From: Bdellovibrionales bacterium | GTDB lineage: Bacteria; Bdellovibrionota; Bdellovibrionia; Bdellovibrionales; UBA1609 | Length of the DNA stretch: 64,000 nt | Direction of reading: 5' to 3' | NCBI GenBank assembly: GCA_027459485.1 | Contig: DAIDIG010000001.1 | Coordinates: 1 to 64,000 of the forward strand | Shown: piece after piece, positions 16,369 to 25,380 of the stretch | Layout of the letters: the number at the start of each line of letters is the position of its first letter | How positions within the stretch are numbered: the first letter of the stretch is position 1 | Notes under the pieces: model-generated | Database searches by the model: none | What the model was told of the DNA's origin: nothing | What the model saw: the letters and a program-made list of their open reading frames with translations, nothing else | Translations under genes and position numbers: made by a program

Positions 16369-17204
16369 GAATTTTGGATCAAGTGATCGGCCATGGCAAA
16401 ATCATCGAGCGACTTCTGAAAACGGTTGATCAGGACCGGCTGCCGCCGAGTTGGCTTTTTGTCGGCGCGAAAAATCAAGGTAAGAAAATGGTTGCGCTCG
16501 GGATCGCTCAGGCAATTTTGTGCGAACGGTCTCGCGCCGCTTGCGGTGAATGTGGGCCCTGCCGACGCGTTGCCAATCGGCAGAGCGAAGGTCTAATCGT
16601 CATCGAACCTGAAGGGGCCACCATAAAAGTCGAAACGGCCCGGCAAATCGTTGCTGATTTGAGTCTAGCAGTTTTGGGCCGCGGTCGCGTGGTCGTCATC
16701 GACGACGCGGAAAAGCTCGGCGCGCAGGCCGGTAACGCCCTATTAAAATCCGTCGAAGAACCGCCACCGCGCACTCATTTTATTTTGCTGACGACAAGCC
16801 GTGATGCTGTACTGGGCACGTTGCGCTCACGCAGTCAGGTGGTTCGGTTTGGTTCGCTCACTGATAGCGAATGCGCGACACTAGGGCGCGAAGATGCGGA
16901 CGACGAAGTATGCGCCAAAGCTCGTGAAGACTTTAGAACCGTCTTCGTCAGTTCGGCCCACCCCGATTTTGCGCCGTTGCGCGAGCGAGTGACTTCGCGT
17001 GAAACAGCGCTTCTTTATTTGAGACTTTGGTTGGGCATGGCCCGCGATACGTGGGCGGGCCACGAAACCACTGTCGAGCTTTCATTTTCGCGATTGGCGA
17101 TGATCGCCCAAAAGATAGTGCGTGCTGAACGTGATCTGCAAGGTCATTGTGACGTCGGCCTCACGTTTGAGAATTTAATCAATGAATGCTGCGGTGATTT
17201 GTGA
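16365..17204 (+). CDS. holB: DNA polymerase III delta-prime subunit
   Basis: A 279-residue clamp-loader subunit. The degenerate P-loop region VGAKNQGKKMVAL lacks the canonical GxxGxGKT, as expected for delta-prime. A zinc-binding cluster CERSRAACGECGPC follows, then VVVIDDAEKLGAQAGNALLKSVEEPPP and the LRSRSQ motif, the SRC-type region. ATG at 16365 overlaps the tmk stop. The downstream tatD start overlaps its stop. Confidence 0.94.
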   Translation: MRILDQVIGHGKIIERLLKTVDQDRLPPSWLFVGAKNQGKKMVALGIAQAILCERSRAACGECGPCRRVANRQSEGLIVIEPEGATIKVETARQIVADLSLAVLGRGRVVVIDDAEKLGAQAGNALLKSVEEPPPRTHFILLTTSRDAVLGTLRSRSQVVRFGSLTDSECATLGREDADDEVCAKAREDFRTVFVSSAHPDFAPLRERVTSRETALLYLRLWLGMARDTWAGHETTVELSFSRLAMIAQKIVRAERDLQGHCDVGLTFENLINECCGDL

Positions 17205-17968
17205 ATTGGATCGACGTCCACACACACATCAATATGCTCGAGCGAGATGAACAGTCGGTGCTCGAAGCGGCGCGCGCGGCCGGTATTGAGCGGCTGATCA
17301 CGATCGGCACCGGGCGCGACGACCATCCCCGCGTCGTGGATATGGCGTCACGTCTCACGCCGTGGGTCTACGGCACGTTGGGGTTTCATCCCCATGACGC
17401 CAAAGATTTTACCGCAGCCGACGAACACTATATGCGCGAGCATCTACGCGACTCGCGTATCGTCGGGGTGGGCGAAATCGGACTCGATTACTACTATTCC
17501 CATTCTGATCATGACATTCAGCGCGAAGTCTTTCGAAAGCAGATGGCGATCGCGGCTGACTTGAAATTGCCCGTCGAGATACACACGCGAGATGCCGAGG
17601 CCGACACGGTCGAAATTTTACGCGAGTACAGCGGCCGGGTGCGCGGGCTTCTTCATTGTTTTACAGGCACACAAGATCTAGCCGATCAGGCTTTAGCATT
17701 GGGTTACAATATCTCCATCAGCGGCGTCGTGACATTTAAAAACGCCGAACCTCTGCGTGCTGTGGTGAAATCGGTCCCGCTCAATCGGCTTCACCTCGAA
17801 ACCGATGCGCCGTTTTTGGCGCCTGTCCCCCATCGCGGCAAGAAAAACGAACCCGCGCTCATGGTTCACACGGCGCAAGTAGTGGCCGATTTGAAGGGGA
17901 TTTCACTCGAGGAGCTCGCGCGCGCGACCGGCGAAAATGCACGTGCCTTATTCGCAAAATTGAGTTAA
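17201..17968 (+). CDS. TatD-family metal-dependent hydrolase (YcfH type)
   Basis: A 255-residue TIM-barrel hydrolase. Metal ligands are visible: DVHTHINML at the N-terminus, GVGEIGLDYYY, VEIHTRDAEADT, LLHCFTG and LETDAPFLAP near the C-terminus, followed by GKKNEP. TatD proteins act as 3'-5' DNases or D-aminoacyl hydrolases, depending on the member. The start is GTG at 17201, overlapping the holB stop by four bases. The tmk-holB-tatD order is conserved in many bacteria. Confidence 0.95.
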   Translation: MNWIDVHTHINMLERDEQSVLEAARAAGIERLITIGTGRDDHPRVVDMASRLTPWVYGTLGFHPHDAKDFTAADEHYMREHLRDSRIVGVGEIGLDYYYSHSDHDIQREVFRKQMAIAADLKLPVEIHTRDAEADTVEILREYSGRVRGLLHCFTGTQDLADQALALGYNISISGVVTFKNAEPLRAVVKSVPLNRLHLETDAPFLAPVPHRGKKNEPALMVHTAQVVADLKGISLEELARATGENARALFAKLS

Positions 17969-18002
17969 AAGTTGCCCGTCTTTACAAAAGAAGGAGCAAA
18001 TA

Positions 18003-19007
18003 ATGGCAAAACCTAGAGTGGCAATCAACGGATTTGGTCGGATCGGTCGCATTCTCTTTCGCGCGGGCTTTGAGAAGCTCGATTTTGTTGCGATCAATGA
18101 CCTCGGTGAAGCCAAAACTTCAGCCCATCTTTTAAAATACGATAGCACTCATCGCACATTCGCGGCTGACGTGAAGTGCGACGAAACGAGCCTCAGCGTA
18201 AATGGTAAGAAAATCCGCTACACGAAACTTAAAGACCCGACGCAATTGCCGTGGAAGGAGCTCGGTGTTGACCTCGTTCTCGAATGCACGGGTAAATTCA
18301 CCGAAAAAGAAGACGCGATGAAGCATGTGCAAGCGGGTGCGAAACGCGTAATCGTGTCAGCTCCAGCCAAAGGTGCGGATTTAACCGTCGTTTTTGGCGT
18401 GAATCACGAACAATATGATCCGAGTAAACACACGATCGTGAGCAACGCCTCATGCACTACGAATTGTCTCGCCCCCGTCGCTAAGGTTTTGCACGACGCG
18501 TTCGGGCTCGAACACGGTTTGATGACAACCGTGCACTCGTACACGAACGATCAGCACACCCTCGATGCCCCCCATAAAGATTTGCGTCGCGCGCGAGCCG
18601 CGGCTTTGTCCATGATCCCGACGACGACCGGTGCCGCGAAAGCGGTCGGGCTCGTTCTGCCTGAATTGAACGGCAAGTTGAACGGCATTTCGGTTCGCGT
18701 GCCGACACCGGACGTGAGCCTCGTCGATCTCGTGGCGCAAACGAAGCGCGAAGTGAGCGTTGAAACGGTCAACTCGGCTCTCAAAGACGCAGCGGCCGGT
18801 TCGCTCAAAGGCATCCTCTATTGCGAAGAGGCGCCGCTCGTGAGCAGTGATTTTATTGGCAACCCTTACAGTTCGATTGTCGACATGCAAAGCACGATGA
18901 CTATCGGGTCGAATATGGTGAAAGTATATTCGTGGTACGATAACGAGTTCGGTTTTTCTCTTCGAATGGTCGATTTGGCCCTTTACATTCAATCTAGAGG
19001 TCTATGA
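18003..19007 (+). CDS. gap: Glyceraldehyde-3-phosphate dehydrogenase
   Basis: A 334-residue GAPDH of glycolysis, oxidising glyceraldehyde-3-phosphate to 1,3-bisphosphoglycerate with NAD. The N-terminal NGFGRIGR dinucleotide motif, catalytic Cys151 in SNASCTTNCLAP, and the C-terminal WYDNEFGFS block are all present. ATG at 18003 has AAGGAG at good spacing. pgk follows with a four-base overlap, so both are co-transcribed. Confidence 0.98.
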   Translation: MAKPRVAINGFGRIGRILFRAGFEKLDFVAINDLGEAKTSAHLLKYDSTHRTFAADVKCDETSLSVNGKKIRYTKLKDPTQLPWKELGVDLVLECTGKFTEKEDAMKHVQAGAKRVIVSAPAKGADLTVVFGVNHEQYDPSKHTIVSNASCTTNCLAPVAKVLHDAFGLEHGLMTTVHSYTNDQHTLDAPHKDLRRARAAALSMIPTTTGAAKAVGLVLPELNGKLNGISVRVPTPDVSLVDLVAQTKREVSVETVNSALKDAAAGSLKGILYCEEAPLVSSDFIGNPYSSIVDMQSTMTIGSNMVKVYSWYDNEFGFSLRMVDLALYIQSRGL

Positions 19008-20209
19008 TGAAAAGCACTTTAGCGGGTATTCGCTCGATCGAAGATTTCGAGTTGAAAGATCAGCGCGTATTCTTGCGACTCGATCTCAACGTGCCGCTAA
19101 AAAACGGCTCGATCACCGATACGACTCGCATTGATGCTGCACTCCCGACGATTCAATACGCCCTCGAGCATGGCGCGAAACTTGTCGTCGCGTCGCACCT
19201 CGGGCGTCCTGAAACGAAAGAAGATCGGGCGAAGTATACACTCGAACCCGTTGCTGAAAAGCTGCAGCAGCTCCTAAATGTCGAGGTTATTTTGGTCGAT
19301 GAGCCCGAGAGCGAGGCGCCAAGCGCATTGCTGCGATCATTAAAGAAGAATCAGATGATATTGCTTGAGAACCTGCGGTTTAATGAAGATGAAACTGCAA
19401 ATGGGGATGGTTTGACAGAGGCTATTTGCGCATACACCGATATTTATATTAATGATGCATTCGGCGCGAGCCACCGCGCTCACGCAAGTATCGTCGGCGT
19501 CCCTGCAAAAATTAAACAAAAGGGTATCGGGTTTCTGATGAAAAAAGAAATCGAGATGCTCGATAAAGTGATGGTCTCACCCGAACCGCCGTTTGTCGCT
19601 ATTCTAGGTGGCGCGAAAGTGAGCGACAAAATCGGTGTGATCGAGAACATGATCGACAAGGTCGACGCTTTTTTGATTGGCGGCGCTATGGCCTATACTT
19701 TTCTAGCTGCAGAAAAAGTGCAGGTCGGTGCGTCACGGGTTGAGAAAGATAAAGTGAAATACGCAGCGGATCTACTCCAACGCGTGAAAGCCCGTAACAA
19801 AAAAATCGTGTTGCCGGTCGATCATCGAATCGTCTCGAAGGTCGACTCTTCGGCTGATCTTAAGACAACCGATGTCCCATCAATCCCTGACGGCTGGCTT
19901 GGCGTTGATGTAGGCCCAAAAACAGTGCAACTATTCAACAATGAACTGAAGCATGCCAAGACGGTTTTTTGGAATGGCCCCATGGGCATTTTTGAAACCA
20001 AAGCATTTGCCGAGGGCACATTCGCGGTTGCGAAGGCCCTATCTGAATTACCTAATTCCATTACCATTGTTGGCGGTGGTGATTCGGCGGCGGCGATCAA
20101 TGCGTCTGGATATGCCGATCGCGTGACGCACATCTCGACGGGCGGGGGCGCGAGCCTTGAATTTCTACAAGGTGACAAGTTGCCGGGTATTGAAGCCTTG
20201 CGAAAATAA
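19004..20209 (+). CDS. pgk: Phosphoglycerate kinase
   Basis: A 401-residue PGK that makes ATP from 1,3-bisphosphoglycerate. The N-terminal [14 protein letters not shown] and SHLGRPETK, the middle [12 protein letters not shown] and the C-terminal [11 protein letters not shown] and [13 protein letters not shown] blocks are complete. Two adjacent Met codons (19004, 19007) are possible starts; the first overlaps the gap stop by four bases. Transcription then meets a convergent gene 29 bases downstream. Confidence 0.98.
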   Translation: MMKSTLAGIRSIEDFELKDQRVFLRLDLNVPLKNGSITDTTRIDAALPTIQYALEHGAKLVVASHLGRPETKEDRAKYTLEPVAEKLQQLLNVEVILVDEPESEAPSALLRSLKKNQMILLENLRFNEDETANGDGLTEAICAYTDIYINDAFGASHRAHASIVGVPAKIKQKGIGFLMKKEIEMLDKVMVSPEPPFVAILGGAKVSDKIGVIENMIDKVDAFLIGGAMAYTFLAAEKVQVGASRVEKDKVKYAADLLQRVKARNKKIVLPVDHRIVSKVDSSADLKTTDVPSIPDGWLGVDVGPKTVQLFNNELKHAKTVFWNGPMGIFETKAFAEGTFAVAKALSELPNSITIVGGGDSAAAINASGYADRVTHISTGGGASLEFLQGDKLPGIEALRK

Positions 20210-20238
20210 ACTCGAAATCGGCGGCTCAAATGCCAACA

Positions 20239-21159
20239 TTATCGCCCAAATAAATCTGAACCGTTGCCGCCGAAGCCCCAAACGTCGGCGCTGTTATCGA
20301 ATTGTTGATAGCAGGCTGTGAAGGCTTCTTTCATCGGCTGTCCTTGGATAGCCGCGATCATTGTGCATTTGCCCGCTTGGTCACTCGGCCCGATTTGCAG
20401 GTCGCTGATGCCGGCTGCGTATTTTTGGGCCGCGGCGCCTTTTTCGACGGCTGAGAGCATGGGGTCGTTATAGGCCTCGCATGCGAGCCAGATATTTGTA
20501 ACTTTAAAACGAAATGCTCCGTTTAAGGCTGCCATTTCAGCTGCGCTGATCACTCCATCATTTGTGACGAATTCAGACGGGTCCGAGTCACCGTCGTAAA
20601 AATTGCCAATTAGATTTGGGCATGTCATGTAGTTGAGGTATGCGTCGTGGGTCGCGGCTGTGCGATAAAGCTCAACTGTTTTCAAATGAGCGGCTTTAGC
20701 TGCTGTCGCGACATCGGTTGCAACTCCCACTTCAAAATCGTTGTCGTTGGGCGCAAACGATATGAACTGTACCGAGGGATCCGGGCACTTGGGTACAAAA
20801 CCGGGCGTCGACTGTTGAGCGATATCGACCGCTTGCAGTTGGTAAGGGAGAGCATTTGAAATCGCTCGAAATTGCCCGTTCAGTCGAATAGCCGCGAAAT
20901 CCACGCGGTGAATTCCTTTTTCTTGTAAGTAAACAAGAATGTGATCAGGCCGACCGAAGCGATCCACGATGAGTTGTGCTTTGACTCCTCGATACTGAGA
21001 TAAATCGACTCTTTGCGCGACGATGTTGCCAATCTTTTGCCCGGCGATCGTTGACATGGTGATATGAGCGCCGCGGTTCGGCAGCACTTGAATAGCAACC
21101 GTGGCAAACGCCATGGTAGAAGCAGTCAGAACCCCAAAAACGAGCAATATGTTGCGCAT
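20239..21159 (-). CDS. Exported protein of unknown function
   Basis: A 306-residue protein with a clear signal peptide (residues 1-19, ending AFA). No family was recognised. About residues 182-205 hold DGDSDPSEFVTNDGVISAAE, which resembles a calcium-binding DxDxD loop (an EF-hand with an insert). Several Cys residues in the mature part could pair. The distance between pgk and tpiA is set by this gene, which lies in opposite orientation to both. ATG at 21159 has AGAGGGGG five bases upstream. Confidence 0.6.
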   Translation of the reverse strand: MRNILLVFGVLTASTMAFATVAIQVLPNRGAHITMSTIAGQKIGNIVAQRVDLSQYRGVKAQLIVDRFGRPDHILVYLQEKGIHRVDFAAIRLNGQFRAISNALPYQLQAVDIAQQSTPGFVPKCPDPSVQFISFAPNDNDFEVGVATDVATAAKAAHLKTVELYRTAATHDAYLNYMTCPNLIGNFYDGDSDPSEFVTNDGVISAAEMAALNGAFRFKVTNIWLACEAYNDPMLSAVEKGAAAQKYAAGISDLQIGPSDQAGKCTMIAAIQGQPMKEAFTACYQQFDNSADVWGFGGNGSDLFGR

Positions 21160-21338
21160 CGATCCCCCTCTTGAGCTTAGTTTTTAAGCATAAAAAATTG
21201 TAAAAATGGGGGAGCAGTAAGGTCAAACTTACGTCGCGTTGGTGCGTAAAAGCCAGACAGACGGCTTGTTACAACCCTTGACCAAAGGACGTGAAATACT
21301 GGACATTCGTCTTTAAAAGAATCTGCAAGAGGCCAACA

Positions 21339-22091
21339 ATGAAAAAAATCTGCGCGGCGAACTGGAAGTTGAATTTCTCTCCCGAAGAAGCGCGCCGCTA
21401 TTTCGCCGAATGGAGCGCCTTGAGGCCGGCGAACTTGTCGTGTGATGTTTTGTTTTTTACGCCGGCTTATGATTTGACCGTGGCGGCGGAGTTTGCGCCC
21501 GCAGAGGGGTTTCATTTCGGCCCGCAAAACATCTATTTCGAAACAAGCGGTGCGTTCACCGGCGAAATTTCGGCGCGCGCCGTTCATTCGTTGGGGGCGC
21601 GCTGGGCGCTCATCGGGCACAGCGAACGACGGACATTGTTCGGCGAGACCGATGATGTGATCGCGAAAAAAGTGAAAACGGCGATATCGAGCGATTTGGC
21701 GCCCATGCTTTGCGTGGGTGAGACGTTAGCTGAACGCGAAGCGGGCCAAACAAAAAATATTGTGGCGCGACAGGTGCGCGCCGGGCTTGGACGTGTCGTG
21801 ACCGAGACCGCGTCTCACACGCTGGCGATTGCTTATGAACCTGTTTGGGCGATCGGGACCGGGCGGGTGGCGACACCTCAACAAGCGGGCGATGTGCACG
21901 CCGAAATTCGCCGCATATTGTCTGACCTATTGAGTCCACCGCGGGCGCACGAGATCGCCATTTTGTACGGAGGCAGCGTCAAGCCCGACAATGCGAAGGA
22001 CCTCGCGAGCCAACCTGATATCGACGGCTTTCTTGTGGGCGGCGCAAGCCTTAAACCGAAAGATTTTTTTGCGATTGCTGACGCTCTTTAA
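21339..22091 (+). CDS. tpiA: Triosephosphate isomerase
   Basis: A 250-residue TIM-barrel enzyme interconverting dihydroxyacetone phosphate and glyceraldehyde-3-phosphate. It has AANWKLN at the N-terminus with the active-site Lys, GHSERR with the catalytic His, CVGETLAEREAG, and AYEPVWAIGTG with the catalytic Glu, followed by ILYGGSVKP. The frame opens at 21291, but ATG at 21339 with AAGAGG starts directly at MKKICAANWK. Confidence 0.97.
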   Translation: MKKICAANWKLNFSPEEARRYFAEWSALRPANLSCDVLFFTPAYDLTVAAEFAPAEGFHFGPQNIYFETSGAFTGEISARAVHSLGARWALIGHSERRTLFGETDDVIAKKVKTAISSDLAPMLCVGETLAEREAGQTKNIVARQVRAGLGRVVTETASHTLAIAYEPVWAIGTGRVATPQQAGDVHAEIRRILSDLLSPPRAHEIAILYGGSVKPDNAKDLASQPDIDGFLVGGASLKPKDFFAIADAL

Positions 22092-22097
22092 CGGCGA

Positions 22098-22283
22098 TTA
22101 GTTGCCGATCTCAGGAGATTGGGTCGATTGCGCCATCGGTTGGCGGCCGCCCAGAGATGGCGACTGTTGGCTGGATTGCCGATGAATGGCTTGTGCGAGT
22201 AGGATGAGAAGCGCAAATGTGGTGAAACCCCACAAAACAAGCTCAAGATTGTGATTGAACCAGGGCGAATGTCGGTCTCGCAT
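22098..22283 (-). CDS. Small single-helix membrane protein
   Basis: A 61-residue ORF that is probably real. ATG at 22283 has CGGAGG about 11 bases upstream. One transmembrane segment spans about residues 13-34 (LELVLWGFTTFALLILLAQ), followed by a Gln/Ser-rich tail. No known family was recognised. It sits seven bases from the tpiA stop, in convergent orientation, in an otherwise empty 349-base gap (22092-22440). Confidence 0.5.
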   Translation of the reverse strand: MRDRHSPWFNHNLELVLWGFTTFALLILLAQAIHRQSSQQSPSLGGRQPMAQSTQSPEIGN

Positions 22284-22315
22284 GGGGCGGGATACCTCCG
22301 TGTAGCTGTCTATTC

Positions 22316-22334
22316 AAAAAAAATGCCGTCGGCA
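22316..22334 (-). terminator. Weak hairpin with a long U-run
   Basis: On the minus strand TGCC-GAC-GGCA is followed immediately by eight T residues. The stem has only four base pairs and a three-base loop, so it is a marginal terminator. It lies just upstream of the small membrane ORF at 22098-22283 and could stop antisense transcription coming out of the NFACT gene. Confidence 0.25.
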
Positions 22335-22388
22335 GAAGCAAATTAGGGGTACGCCACGACCAACGCCATGTAAAACTTGACGTTTTTT

Positions 22389-22403
22389 CGTCACCAGGTG
22401 ACG
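22389..22403. promoter_or_regulatory. 15-bp palindrome upstream of the NFACT gene
   Basis: CGTCACCAGGTGACG is a perfect palindrome with one central base, 41-55 bases upstream of the ATG at 22444. TTGACG lies just before it (22377-22382), but no -10 fits that element. The arrangement suits an operator for the NFACT-gld string. Confidence 0.4.
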
Positions 22404-22443
22404 GTTTGCCGAACGCTTTGACACCGCATAGAATTTTCAAGTG

Positions 22444-23613
22444 ATGGGTAATTCGACTCCGCCAGACTGTTGGAATGAAATCAAATCTGCCCGACTGCAA
22501 GGAGCGGACTACTCGCCGACGGCCGGGCTTCTGCTCGAGTTCTATATTGGTCGCGGTGAGCGCCGGTGGTTGATTTTGAATCCGGCAAATTCCACGCCGA
22601 TCGAGCTGACTGAGAGCAAGCCGAACATTCGCGGCGCTGCCGTGACTAAACCATTAACGTTGTTTTTGCGCTCGCATTTTAAGGGCCATGCATTGTTAGG
22701 CGTCGAACACGTCGCTGGCGGCGTCCGCCTGCGCTTTCCGATGGATCGCGAAATTGTCGCTCGGCCGGCATTTCATGAATTCGAGATAGATGCATTGGCT
22801 GAGGGCAAATCCGTTCGGATGCATTTGGCAGCGACCGCGGCGAATAATGAAAAGAGCGAACCGGGCCTGACGAAACGAATCGAGAAGCTCGAGCGCGCGC
22901 TCAAAAAAGTCGACCAAGAATTGGCGAACAAGCGCGATCAAATTTGGCAACGAGCCGGCGAGTGGTTGCTCACGGCGCAAACCGTGGACGACGCACCCGA
23001 AGAATTCGTCGACTGCCTGGACGCTCAACAGACGTTTTCATGGAATCTCAACCACTGTTTTGAAAAGGCGAAGCAAATCCGCGCTAAAATCGGCGGCACG
23101 CAATCGCGCCGCGACGAAATTGCGAAACAATTGAATGAACTGACGGCGCGCACCGCAAAGGGTGAGCCAACGGCCGGTGAATCGCGCGTCGCTCCACAAA
23201 ATGAAAAAAAAGATAACCTACTGGCGCGTGCCGGTTCGCGAGGCCGAACTTTTGATGTGGGGAATCATTTATTTTTTATCGGTAAATCGGCTGACGATAA
23301 TTTGCGGCTATTGCGCGCGGCCAAGGCTTGGCATTTATGGTTTCACTTGAAAGATTACCCCGGCAGCTTTGGCATACTTCAGATCAACAAAAGTGAACAG
23401 ATCGCTGATTCATCTCTGCATGCGGCGGCGGAGCGTTTGCTGAAAACTCAGTTTGGCGACAGGGCCTCAAGGCGTCGAGGCGACAAGTTTGACATTTTGG
23501 TAGCGGAGTGTCGATATGTGAGACCGATCAAGGGAGACCGAGCCGGCCGAGTCAACTACACGCATGCTCGCACGTTGATCCACCAATTCGGCCGCGACGA
23601 ACAAAAAGGTTGA
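22444..23613 (+). CDS. NFACT-family protein with a short N-terminal domain
   Basis: A 389-residue protein. The C-terminal half is an NFACT-R (DUF814) RNA-binding domain: GRTFDVGNHLFFIGKSADDN and KAWHLWFHLKDYPGSFGIL. The middle (about residues 150-260) is predicted coiled coil. The N-terminal 110 residues look like a shortened NFACT-N domain, and the Asp-Arg pair that RqcH uses to recruit tRNA is not present in the matching region (VEHVAGGVRLRF). RqcH of Bacillus is about 570 residues. It probably binds ribosomes or RNA but may not add Ala tails. The start is uncertain (GTG 22441 or ATG 22444). Confidence 0.82.
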   Translation: MGNSTPPDCWNEIKSARLQGADYSPTAGLLLEFYIGRGERRWLILNPANSTPIELTESKPNIRGAAVTKPLTLFLRSHFKGHALLGVEHVAGGVRLRFPMDREIVARPAFHEFEIDALAEGKSVRMHLAATAANNEKSEPGLTKRIEKLERALKKVDQELANKRDQIWQRAGEWLLTAQTVDDAPEEFVDCLDAQQTFSWNLNHCFEKAKQIRAKIGGTQSRRDEIAKQLNELTARTAKGEPTAGESRVAPQNEKKDNLLARAGSRGRTFDVGNHLFFIGKSADDNLRLLRAAKAWHLWFHLKDYPGSFGILQINKSEQIADSSLHAAAERLLKTQFGDRASRRRGDKFDILVAECRYVRPIKGDRAGRVNYTHARTLIHQFGRDEQKG

Positions 23614-23660
23614 CGAACCGGCACGTTGGAATTTTAAATTTATCACTGCGCGGAGGTTAT

Positions 23661-24596
23661 ATGGCCGATACATCAAACATTATCGAGATACGCGAACTGA
23701 CCAAAAATTATGGCGATCGCCGCGCCATTGATCATTTGAGTTTCAACGTAAAAAAAGGCGAAGTGGTCGGTTTTCTCGGGCCAAACGGCGCCGGTAAAAC
23801 AACGACGATGAAAATTGTGACGGGGTTTATCGCTCCCACAACCGGCGAGGTTAAAATCGCCGGCTATGACGTTTTTGAAGACCCGTACGAAGTGAAACGG
23901 AGGATCGGGTATTTGCCCGAAACACCGCCGGTGTATGGCGATATGATTGTCGCTGATTATCTGGATTTTGTGGCTCGGCTCAAAGGCGTCGAAAGTTCGC
24001 GCGTGCCGGGTCTCGTGGCGCGGGCTCTCGAAAAGACGCAACTGACGGACGTCCGCAAGCGACTGATTCAAAATTTGTCAAAAGGGTATCGACAGCGCGT
24101 CGGCCTTGCGCAAGCGATAGTCAGTGACCCTGAAATTTTGATTCTTGACGAGCCCACTGTCGGTTTGGACCCGCGTCAGGTCGCCGAGATTCGACGATTG
24201 CTGCAAGAGTTGCGCGGTAGCCACACGATCGTTCTTTCGACTCACATTTTGTCTGAAGTCCAAGCCACATGCGATCGAGCTATCATTATAAATGGCGGGC
24301 GAATCGTCGCTGAAGATACACTGACTGGCCTCACCAACCGCTTGCGCGGTAATAGCCAGATTCATATTCGCGTCCGGCGCAATGCTTCGGATTTGGCCCA
24401 AGCGCTCGAACGCGTGTCGGGTGTCACCGAAGTGGAAATGTCGGGAATGCAAATCCGCGTTCAAGGTCATCTCAGTGACGACCTGATCGAGAAAATCTCA
24501 GAGGCCGCCGTACAACAGCGGGCGGGCTTACTCGAAATGACCCAGCCGGATGCCGGACTTGAAAATATATTTATCGAACTGACGTCCCAACACTAG
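23661..24596 (+). CDS. ABC transporter ATP-binding protein, GldA-like
   Basis: A 311-residue ATPase. Walker A is [10 protein letters not shown], the Q-loop region has GYLPETPPVYGDM, the signature is LSKGYRQRV, Walker B is ILILDEP, and the H-loop is STHILSEV. The C-terminal domain matches GldA-type ATPases. The frame opens at 23508 inside the NFACT gene, but ATG at 23661 has GGAGG and starts at MADTSNIIEIREL. It starts a tight gene string running to 31227. Confidence 0.92.
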   Translation: MADTSNIIEIRELTKNYGDRRAIDHLSFNVKKGEVVGFLGPNGAGKTTTMKIVTGFIAPTTGEVKIAGYDVFEDPYEVKRRIGYLPETPPVYGDMIVADYLDFVARLKGVESSRVPGLVARALEKTQLTDVRKRLIQNLSKGYRQRVGLAQAIVSDPEILILDEPTVGLDPRQVAEIRRLLQELRGSHTIVLSTHILSEVQATCDRAIIINGGRIVAEDTLTGLTNRLRGNSQIHIRVRRNASDLAQALERVSGVTEVEMSGMQIRVQGHLSDDLIEKISEAAVQQRAGLLEMTQPDAGLENIFIELTSQH

Positions 24597-24606
24597 AGGT
24601 GACCGC

Positions 24607-25374
24607 ATGCGATCGATTTTATTAATCGCCAAGAAGGATTTTAAGCAGGTTGTAACAAGCCCGCTGTTTTTTGTGATCTGCGCGTTTTGCACGATCGTTT
24701 GGACGATCATGTACCGCGTATTTCTCCAACAGTTCGCCTCCCAAAGCATGATGTCGATGATGCAAGGCAGTCAGGCTGGGCAAAGTTTAATGAATACCGT
24801 TTTCATGCAGCATATTTCGGTTGTGAACCTCGTTCTGATTTTCACGTTACCGGCATTGATGATGCGTTTGATCTCCGAAGAAAAAAAGCTGCATACTTAT
24901 GATTTGCTGTTGACTTCGCCGGTGAGTTCCACCGACATTGCGGTTGGCAAATTTCTGGCCGGTTTCGGCATCGCCACGGTATTGCTTTTTGTTTCATTCC
25001 TTTACCCAGCCTTTACCCGTATCTTGGCTGACTTCAATTGGTCGACGCTTTTCGTCCTATATTTTGGCATTTGGTTATTGACGGCGCTGTATTCAGCCGT
25101 TGGGCTATTCGCCTCATCGTTCACCGAATCGGCCCTGCTCTCGTTATTTATCGGCGTCGTTTTTAACCTGCTCATTTGGTTTGCGGGGCAAAGTGGGGCG
25201 GGCTCTGATATTCAATGGGTGGCTTCGGTCTCGAATTACATTTCGGTCGGCCAGCATTTGGTGCATTTTCTGAAGGGAATGATCAAAATCAGCTCGCTTG
25301 TCTTTTTCGTATCGTCGACTGCGTTTTTTGTATTTCTAAGTCAGCGGGTCGTCGAATCATCCCGTTGGAGGTAA
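24607..25374 (+). CDS. ABC-2 permease, GldF-like
   Basis: A 255-residue membrane protein with six transmembrane segments. The family block FTLPALMMRLISEEKK (the cytoplasmic EE motif) and LLTSPVSSTDIAVGKFLAG match GldF/ABC-2 permeases. It pairs with the ATPase 11 bases upstream and with GldG-like and DUF4340 proteins downstream. In Bacteroidetes the GldAFG complex supports gliding; in other phyla the same set has no settled role. Confidence 0.92.
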   Translation: MRSILLIAKKDFKQVVTSPLFFVICAFCTIVWTIMYRVFLQQFASQSMMSMMQGSQAGQSLMNTVFMQHISVVNLVLIFTLPALMMRLISEEKKLHTYDLLLTSPVSSTDIAVGKFLAGFGIATVLLFVSFLYPAFTRILADFNWSTLFVLYFGIWLLTALYSAVGLFASSFTESALLSLFIGVVFNLLIWFAGQSGAGSDIQWVASVSNYISVGQHLVHFLKGMIKISSLVFFVSSTAFFVFLSQRVVESSRWR

Positions 25375-25380
25375 AAAGTC

